Source: Oscillospiraceae bacterium (lineage in GTDB: Bacteria; Bacillota; Clostridia; Oscillospirales; Ruminococcaceae). From it: 6,939 nucleotides of DNA. The stretch spans positions 1 through 6,939 of the forward strand of contig CAAGDZ010000098.1 in the NCBI GenBank assembly GCA_900768735.1, read 5' to 3'. The notes beneath the pieces are model-generated. The model did no database searches and was not told where the DNA came from. It worked only from the letters and a program-made list of their open reading frames with translations. Of the stretch, positions 5,369 to 6,939 are shown one piece after another (the stretch's first letter is position 1; each line of letters opens with the position of its first letter). The position numbers and the translations under genes were made by a program.

Positions 5369-6637
5369 TTATTGCTTTGATTTAACGGTATACTTTTTAC
5401 GCGGTGCAGTCCTGCGCTTGATAGCTTTATAGCGCTTTTTGAGCCTGCGGCGTTTATTCTTTTTCTTATTATTGACCTCAATCGCGTCGTGATACACATT
5501 CAGCAAATCATTTGCAAGCCTTATCGCGCCGGAGGTTTTGATCGACTCACGCGTCTGCTCGCCGAATTTTACCAGCTCTTCCTTAGGCATATCCCTGAGC
5601 TTTTTCAAAAGCTCGTACATATCATCAGCGTTAGTGAAATTATATCCGTTTACACCGTCCCTTACCTGACCTTCATTCAGATCATCCTTAAGGCTGAGCA
5701 CAGGAAGGTGCATAGCCATGCCCTCGAGCATGGAGATTGAGCAGGTATCCGAAAGCGACGCCGTGATATATGCGTCACAGCAGGCATAATAAATAGGCAA
5801 ATCGACGTGCTCGATACGTCCCGCAAACTTTACCATATCGGATATGCCGAGCTGTTCAGCCTCTTTACAATGCTGATCGTGCAAAGGTCCGTCACCTAAG
5901 ATATAAAGCTTTATCTTATCGGATTGTTTAACATTTTTTGCGAAATATTCAAGCAAAAGTGAAACATTTTTTTCTTTTCCGAGACGTCCGCAGAAGCAGA
6001 AAACCATATCATCGTCGGCAAAGCCTACGCTGCGGCGCAGCTCCAGCGCCTTCTGCTTGTCAATATTTTTCGGGTCAAATGTATCAAGCTCAACGGAATT
6101 AGGAATAACATACACTTTTTTCTTTACACCGCACTCCTTGAAGTATTCGGATACTTTAGGAGATGGACCCGTGATTGCGGCAGCGGTTGATGCAAGCATT
6201 TTTGCATAAATATGAGTCGCAGATGTAACGATTTTACCGAAAGCAGCAGTTTTTGCAACATAGTACACATAATCATCGTACATTGTGTGCAAAGTATAAA
6301 CCAACGGGACATTGAGCTTCTTGGCAATCAGAATACCCGAAATACCAACGCCGAACTCGTTATGGATATGGATAATATCGGGGTTGAAGCTCTTTATCTT
6401 TTCCTGCCGCTCAATACTTATCGGCGCGGCGATGTCATAATTGTAAATTTTCTTGATTTTTACCGCGGGACAATACATGACATCATCAGCTATGACATGA
6501 TTGTTGACTCTTGAATCTGCCGTAACAACAAGCACGGTATGCCCTAATGCCTCAAGACCGTCCTTAAGTGTTTTTACATGGGTAACAACACCGTTTATTG
6601 TAGGCAGATATGTTTCTGTGAACAATGCAATTCTCAT
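5369..6637 (-). CDS. GT4-family glycosyltransferase, probably diacylglycerol glucosyltransferase-like
   Basis: A 422-residue GT-B fold enzyme. The N-terminal acceptor half contains MRIALFTETYLPTINGVVTHV (1-21), HIHNEFGVGISG (90-101) and the TLHTMYDDYVYYV stretch (115-127). These resemble monoglucosyl-diacylglycerol synthases, so a membrane diacylglycerol acceptor and a UDP-sugar donor are plausible. The donor half has PNSVELDTF (179-187), FCGRLGKEKN (215-224, with Arg218 and Lys223 for the phosphates) and ILGDGP (246-251). The usual E-x7-E is D297-x7-E305 (SDTCSISMLEG). Residues 389-422 form a very basic tail with 19 Lys/Arg in 34, suited to binding anionic membrane lipids. The ATG at 6637 has AAAGGA upstream with 8 bases between. 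It is first in the unit with cls. Acceptor and sugar are inference; another GT4 role such as a mannosyltransferase is possible. Confidence 0.85.
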   Translation of the reverse strand: MRIALFTETYLPTINGVVTHVKTLKDGLEALGHTVLVVTADSRVNNHVIADDVMYCPAVKIKKIYNYDIAAPISIERQEKIKSFNPDIIHIHNEFGVGISGILIAKKLNVPLVYTLHTMYDDYVYYVAKTAAFGKIVTSATHIYAKMLASTAAAITGPSPKVSEYFKECGVKKKVYVIPNSVELDTFDPKNIDKQKALELRRSVGFADDDMVFCFCGRLGKEKNVSLLLEYFAKNVKQSDKIKLYILGDGPLHDQHCKEAEQLGISDMVKFAGRIEHVDLPIYYACCDAYITASLSDTCSISMLEGMAMHLPVLSLKDDLNEGQVRDGVNGYNFTNADDMYELLKKLRDMPKEELVKFGEQTRESIKTSGAIRLANDLLNVYHDAIEVNNKKKNKRRRLKKRYKAIKRRTAPRKKYTVKSKQ

Positions 6638-6680
6638 ATATCGGTTCCTTTCACACGATAATAACGCGAAAAATAAAAAT

Positions 6681-6728
6681 GTGTAAAATATCCAATTCTA
6701 TGGCGGATTTTCAAATTACATTTTACAC
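6681..6728. repeat. inverted repeat GTGTAAAAT-N30-ATTTTACAC upstream of glycosyltransferase gene
   Basis: Perfect 9-bp arms at 6681-6689 and 6720-6728 are separated by 30 bp. The right arm covers the -10 of the proposed glycosyltransferase promoter and the left arm lies inside the leader. The repeat could therefore act in DNA as paired operator half-sites, but not as an RNA hairpin. The AT-rich setting raises the chance of a coincidence. Confidence 0.35.
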
Positions 6729-6748
6729 TATTTTAGTAAAAATAGCAA
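6720..6748 (-). promoter_or_regulatory. sigma-A promoter of the glycosyltransferase-cls unit
   Basis: On the minus strand TTGCTA (6743-6748), a 17-bp spacer and TAAAAT (6720-6725) form a sigma-A promoter, with an expected start near 6713. That leaves a leader of about 75 nt. The spacer contains the hyphenated palindrome CTATTTT-AGTA-AAAATAG (6728-6745). A weaker alternative downstream is TTGAAA-18-TATTTT. Confidence 0.5.
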
Positions 6749-6796
6749 GCGAATTGCAGCAAAAATAATATTTTTTTTAATTTTGCAAAAAAACGC

Positions 6797-6825
6797 TTGA
6801 CAAGAGGGCGTTGTTAGTGTATAAT
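6797..6825 (+). promoter_or_regulatory. consensus sigma-A promoter of tRNA-Leu
   Basis: TTGACA (6797-6802), a 17-bp spacer and TATAAT (6820-6825) match the consensus at all 12 positions. The start is expected near 6832, about 20 nt before the mature tRNA 5' end. A perfect match suits high constitutive expression of a stable RNA. Confidence 0.93.
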
Positions 6826-6852
6826 ATATCAAGGTTAATTACCATCACATCC

Positions 6853-6939
6853 GCCGCTGTGGTGGAATAGGCAGACACAAGGGACTTAAAATCCCTCGGT
6901 AGCAATACCGTATCGGTTCAAGTCCGATCAGCGGCACCA
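6853..6939 (+). tRNA. tRNA-Leu(UAA)
   Basis: A complete 87-nt class II tRNA. The acceptor stem GCCGCTG (6853-6859) pairs with CAGCGGC (6929-6935), followed by discriminator A and an encoded CCA (6937-6939). The anticodon stem AGGGA/TCCCT encloses CTTAAAA, giving anticodon TAA (6887-6889), which reads UUA and UUG leucine codons. The long variable arm CGGTA-GCAA-TACCG (6897-6910) is expected for tRNA-Leu. The T arm is ATCGG-TTCAAGT-CCGAT (6912-6928). The gene ends exactly at the window edge, so a following tRNA cluster or terminator cannot be seen. Confidence 0.98.

Noticed and set aside
5489..6686. Several plus-strand frames (5489-5740, 6212-6514, 6501-6686) and a minus frame (6124-6327)
   Set aside because: All overlap the glycosyltransferase gene in other frames and show no motif of their own.
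6703..6714. 12-mer GCGGATTTTCAA shared with 2859-2870
   Set aside because: A shared 12-mer within about 7 kb on either strand is expected by chance a few times, and the flanks do not align.
6771..6796. T-run, TTTTGCAAAA palindrome and A-run upstream of the tRNA promoter
   Set aside because: Probably an AT-rich UP-like region of the strong tRNA promoter. There is no stem strong enough for a terminator and no gene to end.
1..6939. Mobile elements, CRISPR arrays, attachment sites and defence or toxin genes
   Set aside because: Looked for on both strands and not found. The tRNA 3' end at the window edge is a common integration site, but nothing beyond it is visible.

Overview
The window looks like a chromosomal segment of a low-to-moderate GC, spore-lineage Clostridia (Ruminococcus/Oscillospiraceae-like Firmicute). 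The evidence is a SpoVT homologue, the Firmicute gene order tepA-ylzJ-(uppP)-ftsK/spoIIIE, AAAGG/GGAGG-type ribosome binding sites, consensus sigma-A promoters and a tRNA gene that encodes its own CCA. Genus-level placement is inference. I see no phage, insertion sequence, CRISPR, toxin-antitoxin or defence genes. This is ordinary core-genome DNA, and the less explained material lies in the intergenic regions.

Left block (1-3051, minus strand). A sigma-A-like promoter at about 3023-3051 appears to drive a leader of roughly 250 nt. It is followed by a ClpP-fold protease of the TepA family, a YlzJ-like small protein overlapping it by 4 bp, undecaprenyl-diphosphatase UppP, and the N-terminal 205 residues of an FtsK/SpoIIIE DNA translocase that runs off the left edge. 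In Bacillus subtilis tepA-ylzJ leads directly into spoIIIE. Here uppP, a peptidoglycan lipid-carrier recycling gene, sits between them.

Centre (3224-3828). SpoVT, an AbrB-GAF sporulation regulator, is on the plus strand, divergent from the tepA operon. It converges on the cardiolipin synthase gene, with one bidirectional hairpin terminator between them that just touches the synthase stop codon.

Right block (3827-6748, minus strand). A GT4 glycosyltransferase resembling diacylglycerol glucosyltransferases and a two-HKD cardiolipin synthase form a two-gene unit, probably for glycolipid and cardiolipin synthesis. A promoter with palindromic elements precedes it.

Right edge (6797-6939, plus strand). 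A perfect-consensus TTGACA-17-TATAAT promoter precedes a complete tRNA-Leu(UAA), which ends with its CCA at the last base of the window.

The best candidate for undescribed biology is the tepA leader (2764-3016). It holds two inverted repeats that share 3 bp, a 9-bp direct repeat, and a 44-codon open frame without an ATG at its head. This is a lead and not an established system.
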